DNA of 64,000 nucleotides, taken from the NCBI GenBank assembly GCA_030430455.1, contig JAUIJB010000004.1:33823-97822 (forward strand). The letters are read 5' to 3'. The translations under genes were made by a program, and so were the position numbers. Below, piece after piece: positions 46,132-54,581 of this stretch. The notes beneath the pieces are model-generated. The model was not told where the DNA came from. It saw only the letters and a list, made by a program, of their open reading frames with translations, and searched no databases. Each line of letters begins with the position of its first letter. Position 1 is the first letter of the stretch. Origin of the DNA: Verrucomicrobiia bacterium (GTDB taxonomy: Bacteria; Verrucomicrobiota; Verrucomicrobiia; Verrucomicrobiales; Akkermansiaceae).

Positions 46132-46161
46132 TCGCGGGTCGGCGAGCGGATGTGATGCGGG

Positions 46162-47148
46162 ATGCGCGTGGTGTGCTCGTGGTTCTCGGCGGCCTTTCCC
46201 CTGTGGGTGGTGATCGGCTGCGCCTGGGCCTGGCTGCAACCGGCGGCGTGGACCTGGTTCGCGCCGTGGATCGCGCCGGGACTCGGGCTGATCATGCTCG
46301 GCATGGGACTGACCCTGCGGCTGGCGGACTTCGCCGCGGTGGCGCGGCAGCCCGGGACGGTCGCCGTCGGGGTCGCCGCGCAGTTCGTGATCATGCCGGC
46401 CGGCGGCTGGCTGGTGGCGCGGCTGTTCGCGCTCGAGCCGGCGCTGGCGCTCGGCCTGATCCTGGTCGCCTGCTGCCCCGGGGGCACCGCCAGCAACGTC
46501 ATCTGCTACCTCGCCCGGGCCAACGTGGCGCTCAGCGTGCTGATGACGATGTGCTCGACCTTCGCCGCCATCGCGCTAACGCCGCTGCTGACCAAGTGGC
46601 TCGCCGGCAAGGTGCTGCCGGTCGATGCCTGGGCGCTGTTCAAGACGATGCTGGTGATCGTCCTGCTGCCGCTGGTGGCCGGCATCGCCATCAACAACGG
46701 GGTCGGGCGGATGAGGGACCCGCAGCGGGTGCGGCGCTGGGTCGATGCCATCGGCCCGGTGCTCAGCGTGCTGCTGATCGTGTTGATCGTCGGCTGCATC
46801 GTGGCGCTGAAGAAGGATCTCATTGCCGCGGCGGCGGCGCCGCTGTTCGTCTCGGTCTTCGTGCTCCACGCGCTCGGCTTCGGCGTCGGCTACGGCGTGA
46901 TGTGGCTGTGCCGTCGCGAGGTCGCGATGCGCCGCACGGTGTCGATCGAGGTCGGCATGCAGAACAGCGGCCTCGGCGCGGCGCTGGCGACCAGGCACTT
47001 CGCCGAGTTCGCGCTGGCGCCGGTTCCCGCCGCGATCTCGGCGGTCTACCACTGCCTCATCGGCTCGGTGCTCGCGGCATTCTGGAGCCGGCCGGCGGCG
47101 GTGGAGACGGGGGACGGGAAGACAGAAGACGGGAGGCAACAGGCCTGA
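46162..47148 (+). CDS. Bile acid:sodium symporter (BASS) family transporter
   Basis: 328 residues with nine to ten helices. The segments IMLGMGLTLRLADFAAVAR, LILVACCPGGTASNVICYLARANVALSVLMT and EVGMQNSGLGAALATRHF contain the conserved Pro-Gly and Asn/Ser residues of the two Na+ sites. BASS proteins take up organic anions with sodium, such as bile acids, pantothenate, pyruvate or glycolate. The substrate here cannot be deduced. It starts 30 bases after the methyltransferase gene. Confidence 0.88.
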   Translation: MRVVCSWFSAAFPLWVVIGCAWAWLQPAAWTWFAPWIAPGLGLIMLGMGLTLRLADFAAVARQPGTVAVGVAAQFVIMPAGGWLVARLFALEPALALGLILVACCPGGTASNVICYLARANVALSVLMTMCSTFAAIALTPLLTKWLAGKVLPVDAWALFKTMLVIVLLPLVAGIAINNGVGRMRDPQRVRRWVDAIGPVLSVLLIVLIVGCIVALKKDLIAAAAAPLFVSVFVLHALGFGVGYGVMWLCRREVAMRRTVSIEVGMQNSGLGAALATRHFAEFALAPVPAAISAVYHCLIGSVLAAFWSRPAAVETGDGKTEDGRQQA

Positions 47149-47195
47149 TGCCGTATCGTTGGGAACCATCCGGCTCATTCGATCGTGCGGCATGG

Positions 47196-47264
47196 CCGCA
47201 GATGACGCGGATCGCGCAGCTGAATCCCCAAATCTGCGTTCATCCGCGTCCATCTGCGGTTTCC
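47196..47264. repeat. CGCAGAT-type inverted repeat, copy 1
   Basis: The left arm CCGCAGATGACGCGGATCGC is matched by an inverted right arm carrying CTGCGTTCATCCGCGTCCAT and TCTGCGGTT. The unit is a run of diverged CGCAGAT/CGCGGAT words. A second copy with the same arrangement is at 55340-55500. Confidence 0.6.
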
Positions 47265-47343
47265 CCAATCCGAGCCATCAGGGGTCCGGTTGTCCCCTCG
47301 AATCCACCTGAAGTGCGGTTGCGCCGCAGTGGCCTTGGACTTT

Positions 47344-47552
47344 GGACTGCGGTGGCTTGACACCGCTTTTTCGAGTCGTTCTGGAGGCGTGTTGAAACGA
47401 GGACGCTGAAGGGCACCCATGCCATCCCTTCGCTCGCTGGTAGGGGGGCAGGCGCATCCATGGAAGCTGCAAGCATCGCTCATCATGCGGGAAGGGGTCG
47501 GGAGTCATCCTTCCAGAACGTCACCCAAAGCGGCGTCAAGCCGCCGCACTCC
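47344..47552. repeat. 209-bp element with about 41-bp imperfect terminal inverted repeats
   Basis: The left arm GGACTGCGGTGGCTTGACAC (47344-47385 in full) is inverted with a few mismatches in the right arm at 47512-47552, which carries AAGCGGCGTCAAGCCGCCGC. The two arms share CGTTCTGGA at the inner end. The middle shows no gene. The shape is that of a miniature inverted-repeat element. The 535-base gap 47149-47683 otherwise contains the CGCAGAT repeat and the ndk terminator. Confidence 0.55.
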
Positions 47553-47627
47553 AGGGCGCCTGCGGAGCAGGGATCGTCTCCCTCGTTGCCGGCTACCCGC
47601 TGCCTGCTGCCCGTGAAGCACACACGC

Positions 47628-47660
47628 AAAACGGCCGCGTCCCGGAGGGAGCGCGGCCGT
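47628..47660 (-). terminator. Terminator of ndk
   Basis: A stem ACGGCCGCG with CGCGGCCGT (47631-47639, 47652-47660), followed on the minus strand by three to four Ts. It lies 24 bases past the ndk stop codon. Confidence 0.75.
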
Positions 47661-47683
47661 GCAGAAAGGGTTCGCGAACGGGC

Positions 47684-48115
47684 TCAGATGATCTCGCCCT
47701 CGTTGAAGAAGCGCTTGAGTTCGACCTGGGCGGTCTCGACGCCGTCGGAGGCGTGGCAGACGTTGCGCATCTTGGCGTCGCCGCCCTTGTCGCCGAAGTC
47801 GCCGCGGATCGTGCCGGCCTCGGCGGCGGCCGAGTCGGTCGGGCCGAGCAGGTCGCGCACGCGGGCGATCACGTTCTCGCCTTCCAGCGCCATGGCGACC
47901 ACCGGGCTCTCCTGCATGAAGCTGCGGACCTCCGGAAAGAAGGGCTTGTCGGCGATGTGCGCGTAGTGCTCGGCGAGAAGCTCGTCGGAGAGCTTCATGA
48001 CCTTGAGGCCGCGGATCGTGAAGCCTTCCTTCTCGAAGCGGGCGAGAACGGTGCCGACGAGGTTCTTGGAGACGGCGTCGGGCTTGAACAGGATGAGGGT
48101 GGTCTCGAGAGACAT
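47684..48115 (-). CDS. ndk: Nucleoside diphosphate kinase
   Basis: 143 residues. TLILFKPDAVSKNLVGTVLA is the canonical N-terminus and NVCHASDGVETAQVELKRFF includes the phosphoacceptor His. The Kpn-loop residues (FFPEVRSFMQESPVVAMALEG) are in place. It equalises nucleoside triphosphate pools using ATP. The standard length fits the family. It is a monocistronic gene with its own terminator. Confidence 0.96.
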   Translation of the reverse strand: MSLETTLILFKPDAVSKNLVGTVLARFEKEGFTIRGLKVMKLSDELLAEHYAHIADKPFFPEVRSFMQESPVVAMALEGENVIARVRDLLGPTDSAAAEAGTIRGDFGDKGGDAKMRNVCHASDGVETAQVELKRFFNEGEII

Positions 48116-48186
48116 GGCCGCGGAGTAGGCCCGGAGCGGGCTTCGCGCAAGACTTTTGGCGTGTCAGGACCGGCGCGCGGCCAAAA

Positions 48187-48750
48187 TCACAGCGTGGCGG
48201 CGATTTCCGCCGCGAGGCGGTCGAGCAGCCGGGACAGCGACGCGGCGAGCTCGTCGTAGCCGTCGGCGGCGAGTGGCTCGGTGGCCGCCCACGAGCGCGA
48301 AACCACCTGGCGGCGGTCCGGCAGCGAGTAGACCCGCCAGGCGGCGTCGATGAAGGCGTCGCCGTTGGCGGTGCCGTGGAACTGGCGGACGTCGACGGTC
48401 ACCTGGTAGCGCAGGTCGCCGTCGTGCGACCAGGGATAGACCCGGACGTCGCCGGTGTTCTCGCGGCGGCCGATGTTGGTGGCCAGGACGGAGGCGATAT
48501 TGTCCTCGAGGTCGCCGGCCCAGCGGTGGCTGTCGGCCAGCGCCAGCCGGTTGCTGCCCTGCTGGTAGACGAGGTTCGGCCGGTCGAGGTAGTCGGCGAC
48601 CATCACCGGGCCGATGCCGATCGCGGTGCCCGCGCGGGTCGGCGCCGGTCCGGCCGGGGTCAGGAAGTAGTACGACTTGGGCGTGCCGCAGGAGCCCAGC
48701 AGCAGCGCGGCGGCCAGCAGGGGAAGGAGCAGGAGGAGTCGGGCCATCAT
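48187..48750 (-). CDS. pqiC: PqiC-type lipoprotein (ABC-type transport auxiliary)
   Basis: 187 residues from ATG 48750. The signal peptide ends in the lipobox LLGSC with Cys21. KSYYFLTPAGPAP and IGIGPVMVADYLDRPNLVY are the family signatures (PqiC/YmbA, DUF330). The domain runs to the C-terminal helix ELAASLSRLLDRLAAEIA. PqiC anchors the PqiB tube to the outer membrane in MCE-type lipid transport. It follows pqiB with 32 bases between. Confidence 0.85.
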   Translation of the reverse strand: MMARLLLLLPLLAAALLLGSCGTPKSYYFLTPAGPAPTRAGTAIGIGPVMVADYLDRPNLVYQQGSNRLALADSHRWAGDLEDNIASVLATNIGRRENTGDVRVYPWSHDGDLRYQVTVDVRQFHGTANGDAFIDAAWRVYSLPDRRQVVSRSWAATEPLAADGYDELAASLSRLLDRLAAEIAATL

Positions 48751-48782
48751 GGATGCAGGAAATGGGCGGAGGGGTGGGGGCC

Positions 48783-50453
48783 TCAGCGGCGGGCGCGTGG
48801 CGTCGGGTCGTCGCCCTTGTCGCGGCCGAAGAGCAGCGAGTTGGGCTTTTCGTTGATCGTGTTGGAAAGCGAGTCGAAGGAGCGCAGCGCCGAACGGAGC
48901 TCGTCGAGGGTGCGCCTCAGGTCGCCCTGGACCGCGCCGGCCGGGCCGAGCGACTCGACCGAGCGACGCAACTCGGCGAGGGCCTGGTTGAGTTCGTCGG
49001 GAAGGTTCTGGGTCGAGTCGGAGGCCACCAGCGTCTTCAACTCGACCAGTGCGGCGTCGAGCTTGTCGAGGGTCTCGCGGCCGTCGGCCAGCGTCCTGCC
49101 GGCCTCGTCGGCGGCGTTGCCGAACTTGACCATGGTCTCCTCGAGCGGCAGCGACTCGAGCTTGGAGAGGATCGCGTTGAGCTTGCCCTCGAGCTGCGCG
49201 AGCCCGGAGGAGATCGTCGGGATCAGGTCGTAGCCGCGGTGCTTGCCGAGCTCGGCCGGCTCGGCGTCGGGGTAGAGGTCGAGCTCGACGAACAGGGCGC
49301 TGGTGATGATCGAGCCCATGGTCAGCTTGGCGCGCAGGCCGCGCTCGACGGCATTGGCGAGGTCGACGTCGTCGTCCGAGAGGTCGGCGGCGCGCTGGAA
49401 GGCGGAGGTGTCGAGCTCGATGAGCACCGGCACGCGGGCGTCGCCGGGGTCGGCGTAGCGGTAGGAGATCTCGACCACCCGTCCGAGCGGGATGCCGCGG
49501 AACTCGACCGGCGCGCCGCGCTTGAGCCCGCGGACCGACTGGTCGAAGAGCAGCATCGCCTCGAGGTCGGGATTGAAGGAGGCGTCGCGCGCCGCGGTCT
49601 CGTCCTCGTAGAGCTCGAAGGTGTCGCCGTCGTCGGCCGCCGCGCCGCTGTCCGGCCCGGTCGGGTTGGTGAAGCTGGCGCCGCCGCTGACCAGGGTCTG
49701 CACCGAGGGGGTGCGGAACTCGAAGCCGTTCGCGCCGGCGCTCACGTTGATCCCGCTGGTGTTCCAGAAGCGCGTGGTCGAGCGCACCAGCGAGGAATAC
49801 TTCTCCTCGATGAAGATCTCGAAGCGGATCTGCTCGCTCTCGAGGTCGAGCGCGCGGCGCTCGACCTTGCCGACGGCGAAGCCGCGGTAGTAGATCGGCG
49901 CGCCGACCGACAGCGAGCCGGCCTCGTTGGCGACCAGCGTCAGCTTCAGTCCCGGGATGTTGCCGCCGGTGACCGGTGGCTCCTCGAGGCCGGTGAAGTA
50001 GCTGGCGGGGTTGGAGGACTCGCCGGGCTCGAGCTCGACGTAGGACCCCGAGATCAGCGTGCCGAGGCCGGAGACGGTTCCGGTCGAGACCCGCGGCCGG
50101 ACGACCCAGAAGCGGGTGTCGTCGCGCAGCAGTTCGGCGTAGTCGGGGTCGAGGCGGAGCCCGACCGAGACGCTGTCGAGACCGCTGGCCAGCCGGATCG
50201 TCTCGACGATGCCGACGCGGACCGAGCGGCAGCGCACCTCCGACTTGCCGGCGGCGAGGCCCTCGGCGGTCTCGAAGCTGACGGTCGCCAGCGGTCCCTG
50301 CTCGATCTTGTTCTTCCACAACAGCCAGCCGGCGAGGCACAGCGCGACGACCGGCACCAGCCAGACGCTGCTCAGGCGGCGACGTCGGCGGACGGTCGCC
50401 TGATACTCGCCGCTTGCGCCGCTTGGCTTGGATTCGCTGGGCTCCTCGCTCAT
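48783..50453 (-). CDS. pqiB: MCE-family protein PqiB
   Basis: 556 residues. A short cytoplasmic head and one helix (LSSVWLVPVVALCLAGWLLW) precede three MCE domains, beginning near residues 48, 165 and 290 (GPLATVSFETAEGLAAGKSEVRCRSVRVG; PGLKLTLVANEAGSLSVGAPIYYRG; GLKRGAPVEFRGIPLGRVV). A C-terminal coiled-coil of about 150 residues follows (QLEGKLNAILSKLESLPLEE). In E. coli PqiB such proteins form hexameric channels that carry lipids across the periplasm. This gene is third in pqiA-pqiA-pqiB-pqiC. Confidence 0.92.
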   Translation of the reverse strand: MSEEPSESKPSGASGEYQATVRRRRRLSSVWLVPVVALCLAGWLLWKNKIEQGPLATVSFETAEGLAAGKSEVRCRSVRVGIVETIRLASGLDSVSVGLRLDPDYAELLRDDTRFWVVRPRVSTGTVSGLGTLISGSYVELEPGESSNPASYFTGLEEPPVTGGNIPGLKLTLVANEAGSLSVGAPIYYRGFAVGKVERRALDLESEQIRFEIFIEEKYSSLVRSTTRFWNTSGINVSAGANGFEFRTPSVQTLVSGGASFTNPTGPDSGAAADDGDTFELYEDETAARDASFNPDLEAMLLFDQSVRGLKRGAPVEFRGIPLGRVVEISYRYADPGDARVPVLIELDTSAFQRAADLSDDDVDLANAVERGLRAKLTMGSIITSALFVELDLYPDAEPAELGKHRGYDLIPTISSGLAQLEGKLNAILSKLESLPLEETMVKFGNAADEAGRTLADGRETLDKLDAALVELKTLVASDSTQNLPDELNQALAELRRSVESLGPAGAVQGDLRRTLDELRSALRSFDSLSNTINEKPNSLLFGRDKGDDPTPRARR

Positions 50454-50488
50454 GGGGGTGGGTCAGTGGGTCGGGTCAATGGGTCGGA

Positions 50489-51124
50489 TCAATGAGTGGG
50501 GATACGGACATTCCTCCGCTGGTCCCACAGCAGGCGGGGGTCGAAGGACATGGCGGAGAACATGGTGAGGATGACCACCGCTGCAAAAGATAATGCCGCC
50601 GGGCCCGGGGTGATCGTCATCACCGAGCCGAGCTGGACCAGGCAGGCGAGGATGGCAACGACGAAGACGTCGACCATCGACCAACGCCCGACAAGCTCGG
50701 TGATGTGGTAGGTCAGCGCGAGGCTGCGCGAACTGCCGCTGGCGCGTCCCGAGGCGGCGAGGCACAGCCACACCAGCGCGATCACCTTGAGGATCGGGAT
50801 CAGCACGCTGGCGGTGAAGATGATGATCGCCACCGGGTAGGAGCCGGTCTGCCAGAAGGTCACCACGCCCGACAGGATCGTGCTCTCCTCGCCGCCGCCG
50901 ATGCCGCTGATCCGCATCACCGGCAGCGACATGGCGGGGATGTAGAACACGGCGGCCGCGACGAGCAGCGCCCAGGTGCGGGTCAGGCTGTGCGGCTTGC
51001 GCAGGTGGAGGGGCGTGGCGCAGCGCGGGCAGCGGCCGAGCTCGACCGGGCTGAGCTTGCCGCAGCAGTGGCAGCTGGCGAGGCCGCGGTCGGCGGCGAA
51101 GGCACCTGGCGTGACCCCGCTCAT
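50489..51124 (-). CDS. pqiA: PqiA-family membrane protein, second half
   Basis: 211 residues from ATG 51124, which overlaps the previous gene by ATGA. An N-terminal zinc ribbon (CHCCGKL and CPRCATPLHLRKPHSLTRTWAL) is followed by four helices and the family segment YHITELVGRWSMVDVFVVAILA. E. coli PqiA is one protein with two such modules; here the modules are separate genes, as in many non-enterobacteria. It sits directly upstream of pqiB. Confidence 0.88.
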   Translation of the reverse strand: MSGVTPGAFAADRGLASCHCCGKLSPVELGRCPRCATPLHLRKPHSLTRTWALLVAAAVFYIPAMSLPVMRISGIGGGEESTILSGVVTFWQTGSYPVAIIIFTASVLIPILKVIALVWLCLAASGRASGSSRSLALTYHITELVGRWSMVDVFVVAILACLVQLGSVMTITPGPAALSFAAVVILTMFSAMSFDPRLLWDQRRNVRIPTH

Positions 51125-51804
51125 TCGGCGGCCGGTTCGGGTTTCGTGTCGGGCCCCGACATCCGCGCGATCTCGAGTCGGTCCCACAGCTCGCGCCGGT
51201 CGATGCCGCCCATGGCGCCGGCGAGGCAGACGACCAGCGCGACCAGCGCCCACAGGCCGATGTGGAACTCGATCTCGGCGAGGTGGCCGAGCTTGAGCAG
51301 GGAGACGATGAAGCCGAGCAGGAACACCTCGAGCATCGACCACGGCTCGGAGCGCTGGATCAGCCGGGCGATCGCCGTCGCACCCGGCAGGGCGCGGCCG
51401 TATATCAGCGGCATGACGAGGTAGAGCAGCCCGGCGGTCAGCAGGGTGGGGGCGACGATGGTGAACAGCACGCTGAGCAGGGCGAGCAGGGGGTCGCCAT
51501 CGGCGAACAGGGCCTCGGCGGCGGCCACCAGGCCGAGCTCGGTCCGCTCGCTGGCAGCCTGCATGGTGAGGAAGGGGAAGCTGTGGGCGAGGATCGTGAA
51601 GACCACCGCGGCGAGGGCGAAGCCGGTCGCCCGGGACAGCGAGCGCGGGCGGTTCTGGTAGAGGACCTCGTCGCAGTTGCCGCAGCGCGCGACCTCGCCC
51701 TCGCGCAGCCGCGGTGCCGGCTGGACGGCGTCGCAGAAATGGCAGGCGGTCCGCTCGTCGGGATCGGCGCGGGGCCAGGACAATCCGGGGTGATGTCGCT
51801 TCAT
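51121..51804 (-). CDS. pqiA: PqiA-family membrane protein, first half
   Basis: 227 residues from ATG 51804, with GGAGAG as Shine-Dalgarno on the minus strand. Zinc-ribbon head (CHFCDAVQPAPRL, CGNCDEVLYQNRPRSLSRA) and four helices with the segment IQRSEPWSMLEVFLLGFIVSLLKLGHLAEIEF define the PqiA module. It is the first gene of the operon and the start of translational coupling with the second module. The role is inner-membrane partner in MCE-type lipid transport. Confidence 0.87.
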   Translation of the reverse strand: MKRHHPGLSWPRADPDERTACHFCDAVQPAPRLREGEVARCGNCDEVLYQNRPRSLSRATGFALAAVVFTILAHSFPFLTMQAASERTELGLVAAAEALFADGDPLLALLSVLFTIVAPTLLTAGLLYLVMPLIYGRALPGATAIARLIQRSEPWSMLEVFLLGFIVSLLKLGHLAEIEFHIGLWALVALVVCLAGAMGGIDRRELWDRLEIARMSGPDTKPEPAAE

Positions 51805-51854
51805 TCGCTCTCCTTCGATGCAACAGCTGGCCCGCAAATCAAATCGCACATCCC

Positions 51855-52271
51855 TCAGTGTCGCCTCGTGCGGACGACGATCGAGTAGCCGCGGCCGAGC
51901 AGGAAACCGACGAGGAAGATCAGCAGGAACATGATCCCGCCCTGGAGTTCGGCCTCGCCGAACAGGAAGTTGATCCGGATCCGCTCGCGGTTGAAGCCGA
52001 GGAACACGAGGAAGACGATCGCGACCAGGGCGAGCCCGATCAGCTTGAAGCGGCGCTTCCAGTTGACCGGCTGGTCCTGCCGGTGGCCATCGCGGCCATC
52101 CCTCTCGGCGCCGGATCCCGGCGGCTCCGCGGTCACGGGCGCCAGCGGGGCCGGTTCGTCCTTGAACGGCGACTCCTCGTGGGCTTCGTCCGGGGCCTTG
52201 TCCGCCTTGTCAGTCAGGTTGTCGGCTTCTTTGGCTTCGTCGGCTTCGTCTCGCTTCTTGTTCTCCTCCAT
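51855..52271 (-). CDS. LapA-domain (DUF1049) membrane protein
   Basis: 138 residues. A highly charged, Glu/Ala/Asp-rich 70-residue head precedes two helices: FKLIGLALVAIVFLVFLGFNRERIRINFLFGEA and GIMFLLIFLVGFLLGRGY. The pattern FN-E-I-INF...G.L.G is the LapA/DUF1049 signature, associated with lipopolysaccharide assembly in E. coli. The acidic head is longer than in LapA. Its role here is uncertain. Confidence 0.75.
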   Translation of the reverse strand: MEENKKRDEADEAKEADNLTDKADKAPDEAHEESPFKDEPAPLAPVTAEPPGSGAERDGRDGHRQDQPVNWKRRFKLIGLALVAIVFLVFLGFNRERIRINFLFGEAELQGGIMFLLIFLVGFLLGRGYSIVVRTRRH

Positions 52272-52286
52272 GGCGGCTGGGGTGGT

Positions 52287-53096
52287 CTACAGGGGGCGGG
52301 CGTAGGTGTTGCAACGATTGTGCCATCCGGCGCGCCAGCGCGACTCGCCGCGGGCGGGCGGCGAGTTGGCGATGCGGCGGTCGAGCACGCGCTTGGCGGC
52401 GGCGGCGAACTCGCTGGCGGCGGCCTGGCCGGCGGGGACCTCGCGCATCTCGCCGAGCACCTGGAGCAGACCCCAGCCCTGGCCCTGATAGCGCTCGGCC
52501 GGGTTGGTGCCCTCACCCTTGAAATTGACGTAGTCGACCAGGGCATAGACGCCGTTGGGGGTCTGGCTCAGCTTGTCGTAGTTGCGGCGGATGCGCTCGC
52601 GCTCGCCGGCGGGGGCCGCGGCGAGCATCTTCGGCAGCGCCCGGCGCGAGCGCTCGATGATGAAGTCGGTCTGCAGCGGCACGTTGGCGGCGAGCCAGGT
52701 GCGCAGCGACTTGAGGCGCTCGCCGTCGAAATCGGCCTGGAAGGCGGCGCGGTTCGGCCACGGGCAGTCGGCGAGGGTGGCGACCTGCGGCGGGCGGGCG
52801 CCGCGCTGCCGGGCGTGGCGGACGAAGGCGGGCCAGCTCTCCTGGAATTTTCCGGTAACCCCGGCGGGGTACCAGATGAAGTGGCCGATGCCGAGCGAGG
52901 GGAACTCCTCGCCGGCATTCCACGTCGTCAGGCCGGCGACCGTCCCGCCGCACTCGTTCTGCCAGATCTTGCGGCCGATCGCCTGCTTGCGGGCCTCGCT
53001 GAGCTGGGGTGCCGGGCTGGCCCCGGCGGGCGGGCTGGCCGGGCCGCACCCGGCGGCGAGGACCACGGCGAGGGCAGCGTGCCTGAGGACTTGCAT
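52287..53096 (-). CDS. Lipoprotein with lysozyme-like sequence
   Basis: 269 residues from ATG 53096 with lipobox LAAGC (Cys17). The segment IWQNECGGTVAGLTTWNAGE, followed by FPSLGIGHFIWYPAGV, reads like the catalytic-Glu and GxGH region of a lysozyme-type fold. The rest (PNRAAFQADFDGERL, GVYALVDYVNFKGEG, RYQGQGWGLLQVLGEM) is conserved in appearance but I do not know the family by name. A cell-wall-degrading or sensing role is inferred. It is divergent from a DUF3147-like gene. Confidence 0.65.
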   Translation of the reverse strand: MQVLRHAALAVVLAAGCGPASPPAGASPAPQLSEARKQAIGRKIWQNECGGTVAGLTTWNAGEEFPSLGIGHFIWYPAGVTGKFQESWPAFVRHARQRGARPPQVATLADCPWPNRAAFQADFDGERLKSLRTWLAANVPLQTDFIIERSRRALPKMLAAAPAGERERIRRNYDKLSQTPNGVYALVDYVNFKGEGTNPAERYQGQGWGLLQVLGEMREVPAGQAAASEFAAAAKRVLDRRIANSPPARGESRWRAGWHNRCNTYARPL

Positions 53097-53215
53097 GGCG
53101 GTAGGAATATCGGGAGCTTGGGCCCGCGGCAAGGGCAGGTCGCCGGAGCGTTCCACCCGGCCCGGAAAGCTCGCGAAAGGTCGCGAAACGGCGAAGGAGG
53201 ACCGGTTCCGAAGCC

Positions 53216-53626
53216 ATGAAGGCGGAAGCAATGAAGGAAATTCCCTGGGACAAGGTGTTCAGTTTCACGGCTTGGGACGGTGTCAAGCTGCTCCTCACGG
53301 CGCTGGTGATCCTGCTGGTGACCCGGATCCAGCTGTTCAACGACCGGCTTTCGGCCCTGCTCATCGCGCTGCCGCTCACCTCGCTGGTGGCGATGGCCTG
53401 GATGCGCGCCGAGGGTCAGGATTCCGGCCGGATCGCCAATCACGCCGAGTCGACCTTCTGGTTCGTCCTGCCGACCCTGCCGATGTTTCTCGTCCTGCCG
53501 TGGATGCTGCGGAGCGGGATGGGATTCTGGCCCGCCCTGGCCCTGAATTGCCTGCTCACAGCGGCTTTGTTCTGGGGAATGGTGGCGATTTTGCGCCTGT
53601 TTGGCCTCGATCTGATGCCAAAATGA
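53216..53626 (+). CDS. DUF3147-like inner membrane protein
   Basis: 136 residues with four helices (GVKLLLTALVILLVTRIQLF, LSALLIALPLTSLVAMAWM, STFWFVLPTLPMFLVLPWML, GFWPALALNCLLTAALFWGM). The layout and the LFNDRLSALLIALPLTSL motif resemble DUF3147 proteins. Function unknown. MKEIP at 53231 is an alternative start. Confidence 0.6.
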   Translation: MKAEAMKEIPWDKVFSFTAWDGVKLLLTALVILLVTRIQLFNDRLSALLIALPLTSLVAMAWMRAEGQDSGRIANHAESTFWFVLPTLPMFLVLPWMLRSGMGFWPALALNCLLTAALFWGMVAILRLFGLDLMPK

Positions 53627-53679
53627 TCGACTTCAGGCCTTTTTCCCCTTGTCATTGCGGGGATTCTCTGGTTTCTCGC

Positions 53680-53697
53680 GCCTCCGGCCGCGGAGGC
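53680..53697 (+). terminator. Hairpin between the DUF3147-like gene and rpoZ
   Basis: GCCTCCG-GCCG-CGGAGGC forms a perfect 7-bp stem. No T-tract follows, so it may be a weak terminator or leader structure in the 150-base gap. Confidence 0.4.
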
Positions 53698-53776
53698 CGA
53701 ACGGTCCGGCATGACTCCTGATAACATCGTCCCCATCGAGTCGCCGAAGGCCCACTCCCGGTTTCCTGGCACACCC

Positions 53777-53983
53777 ATGAAAAGCGATCTCGTCGAGCAG
53801 GCATCTCAAGTCGTCACCGATCCCCTGGTTCTCATCAACATGGTCTCCCAGCGGGTGCGCCAGCTCAACAGCGGCCGTTCCCCGCTGATCCAGACGATGC
53901 CCACGATGGGGGCCGCCGACATCGCCCTCACCGAGATCATCGAGGGCAAGGTCAAGCTCGCCGGCGAGCAGGTCAACAAGTGA
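53777..53983 (+). CDS. rpoZ: RNA polymerase omega subunit
   Basis: 68 residues from ATG 53777. DPLVLINMVSQRVRQLNSGRSPL and DIALTEIIEGKVKL match the omega subunit, which supports assembly of the beta-prime subunit. It is shorter than the 91-residue E. coli protein but contains the conserved core. A longer in-frame start at 53711 is less likely as MKSDLV is close to the usual beginning. smpB follows 37 bases downstream. Confidence 0.85.
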   Translation: MKSDLVEQASQVVTDPLVLINMVSQRVRQLNSGRSPLIQTMPTMGAADIALTEIIEGKVKLAGEQVNK

Positions 53984-54020
53984 ACCTGCGGCAGCCGACC
54001 ATTCCAGGGAGGACGGCGCC

Positions 54021-54488
54021 ATGAGCGCGGAAAGCCCCGAGATCGCGAGCAACCGCAAGGCGCGCCGGGATTTCCACATCGGCGACACCTACGAGGCCGG
54101 GGTCGAGCTCAAGGGCACCGAGGTCAAGTCGATCCGTGCCGGCAAGGTCAACATCGCCGACGCCTTCGCGCGCGTCGATCGCGGCCAGGTCTTTCTCCAT
54201 GGCTGCCACATCCAGCCGTGGGAAACCGCGGGTGAGTACTACCAGCACGAGGCACGCCGCCCGCGCCGCCTGCTGCTCCACAAGAAGGAGATCCTCAAGC
54301 TCGAGCAGGAGATGAGCACCAAGGGCGCGACGCTTCCCTGCCTGAAGATGTACTGGAAGAACCGTCGCGTGAAGGTGCAGATCGGCGTCGGCAAGGGCAA
54401 GAGCCACGCCGACCAGCGCCACGACCTCAAGAAGCGGGTCGAGCTGCGCGAGGCCCAGCGCGAGGTGGCCCGCTTCAACCGGCGCTGA
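54021..54488 (+). CDS. smpB: SsrA-binding protein
   Basis: 155 residues. SNRKARRDFHIGDTYEAGVELKGTEVKSIRAGKVNI is the canonical N-terminal half, and RRVKVQIGVGKGKSHADQRHDLKKR is the basic C-terminal part that binds tmRNA. SmpB brings tmRNA to stalled ribosomes. Full length and standard motifs. A hairpin at 54501-54521 (GGGGGCG pairing CGCCCCC) lies 12 bases after the stop. Confidence 0.95.
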   Translation: MSAESPEIASNRKARRDFHIGDTYEAGVELKGTEVKSIRAGKVNIADAFARVDRGQVFLHGCHIQPWETAGEYYQHEARRPRRLLLHKKEILKLEQEMSTKGATLPCLKMYWKNRRVKVQIGVGKGKSHADQRHDLKKRVELREAQREVARFNRR

Positions 54489-54581
54489 AGCGCCGGGGGA
54501 GGGGGCGTGCCGGTCGCCCCCGACCCGCCGCAGCGCTGCATCCGGCCTCGACCTGCGGGAGTCCGGTGCTAAGGATGAGCC

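Noticed and set aside
46132..46161. Promoter or regulatory site before the BASS transporter
   Set aside because: Only 30 bases separate it from the methyltransferase gene; co-transcription is simpler.
47175..47486. A 103-codon minus-strand frame in the gap before ndk
   Set aside because: It lies over the CGCAGAT repeat and the inverted-repeat element, so its composition is explained by the repeats.
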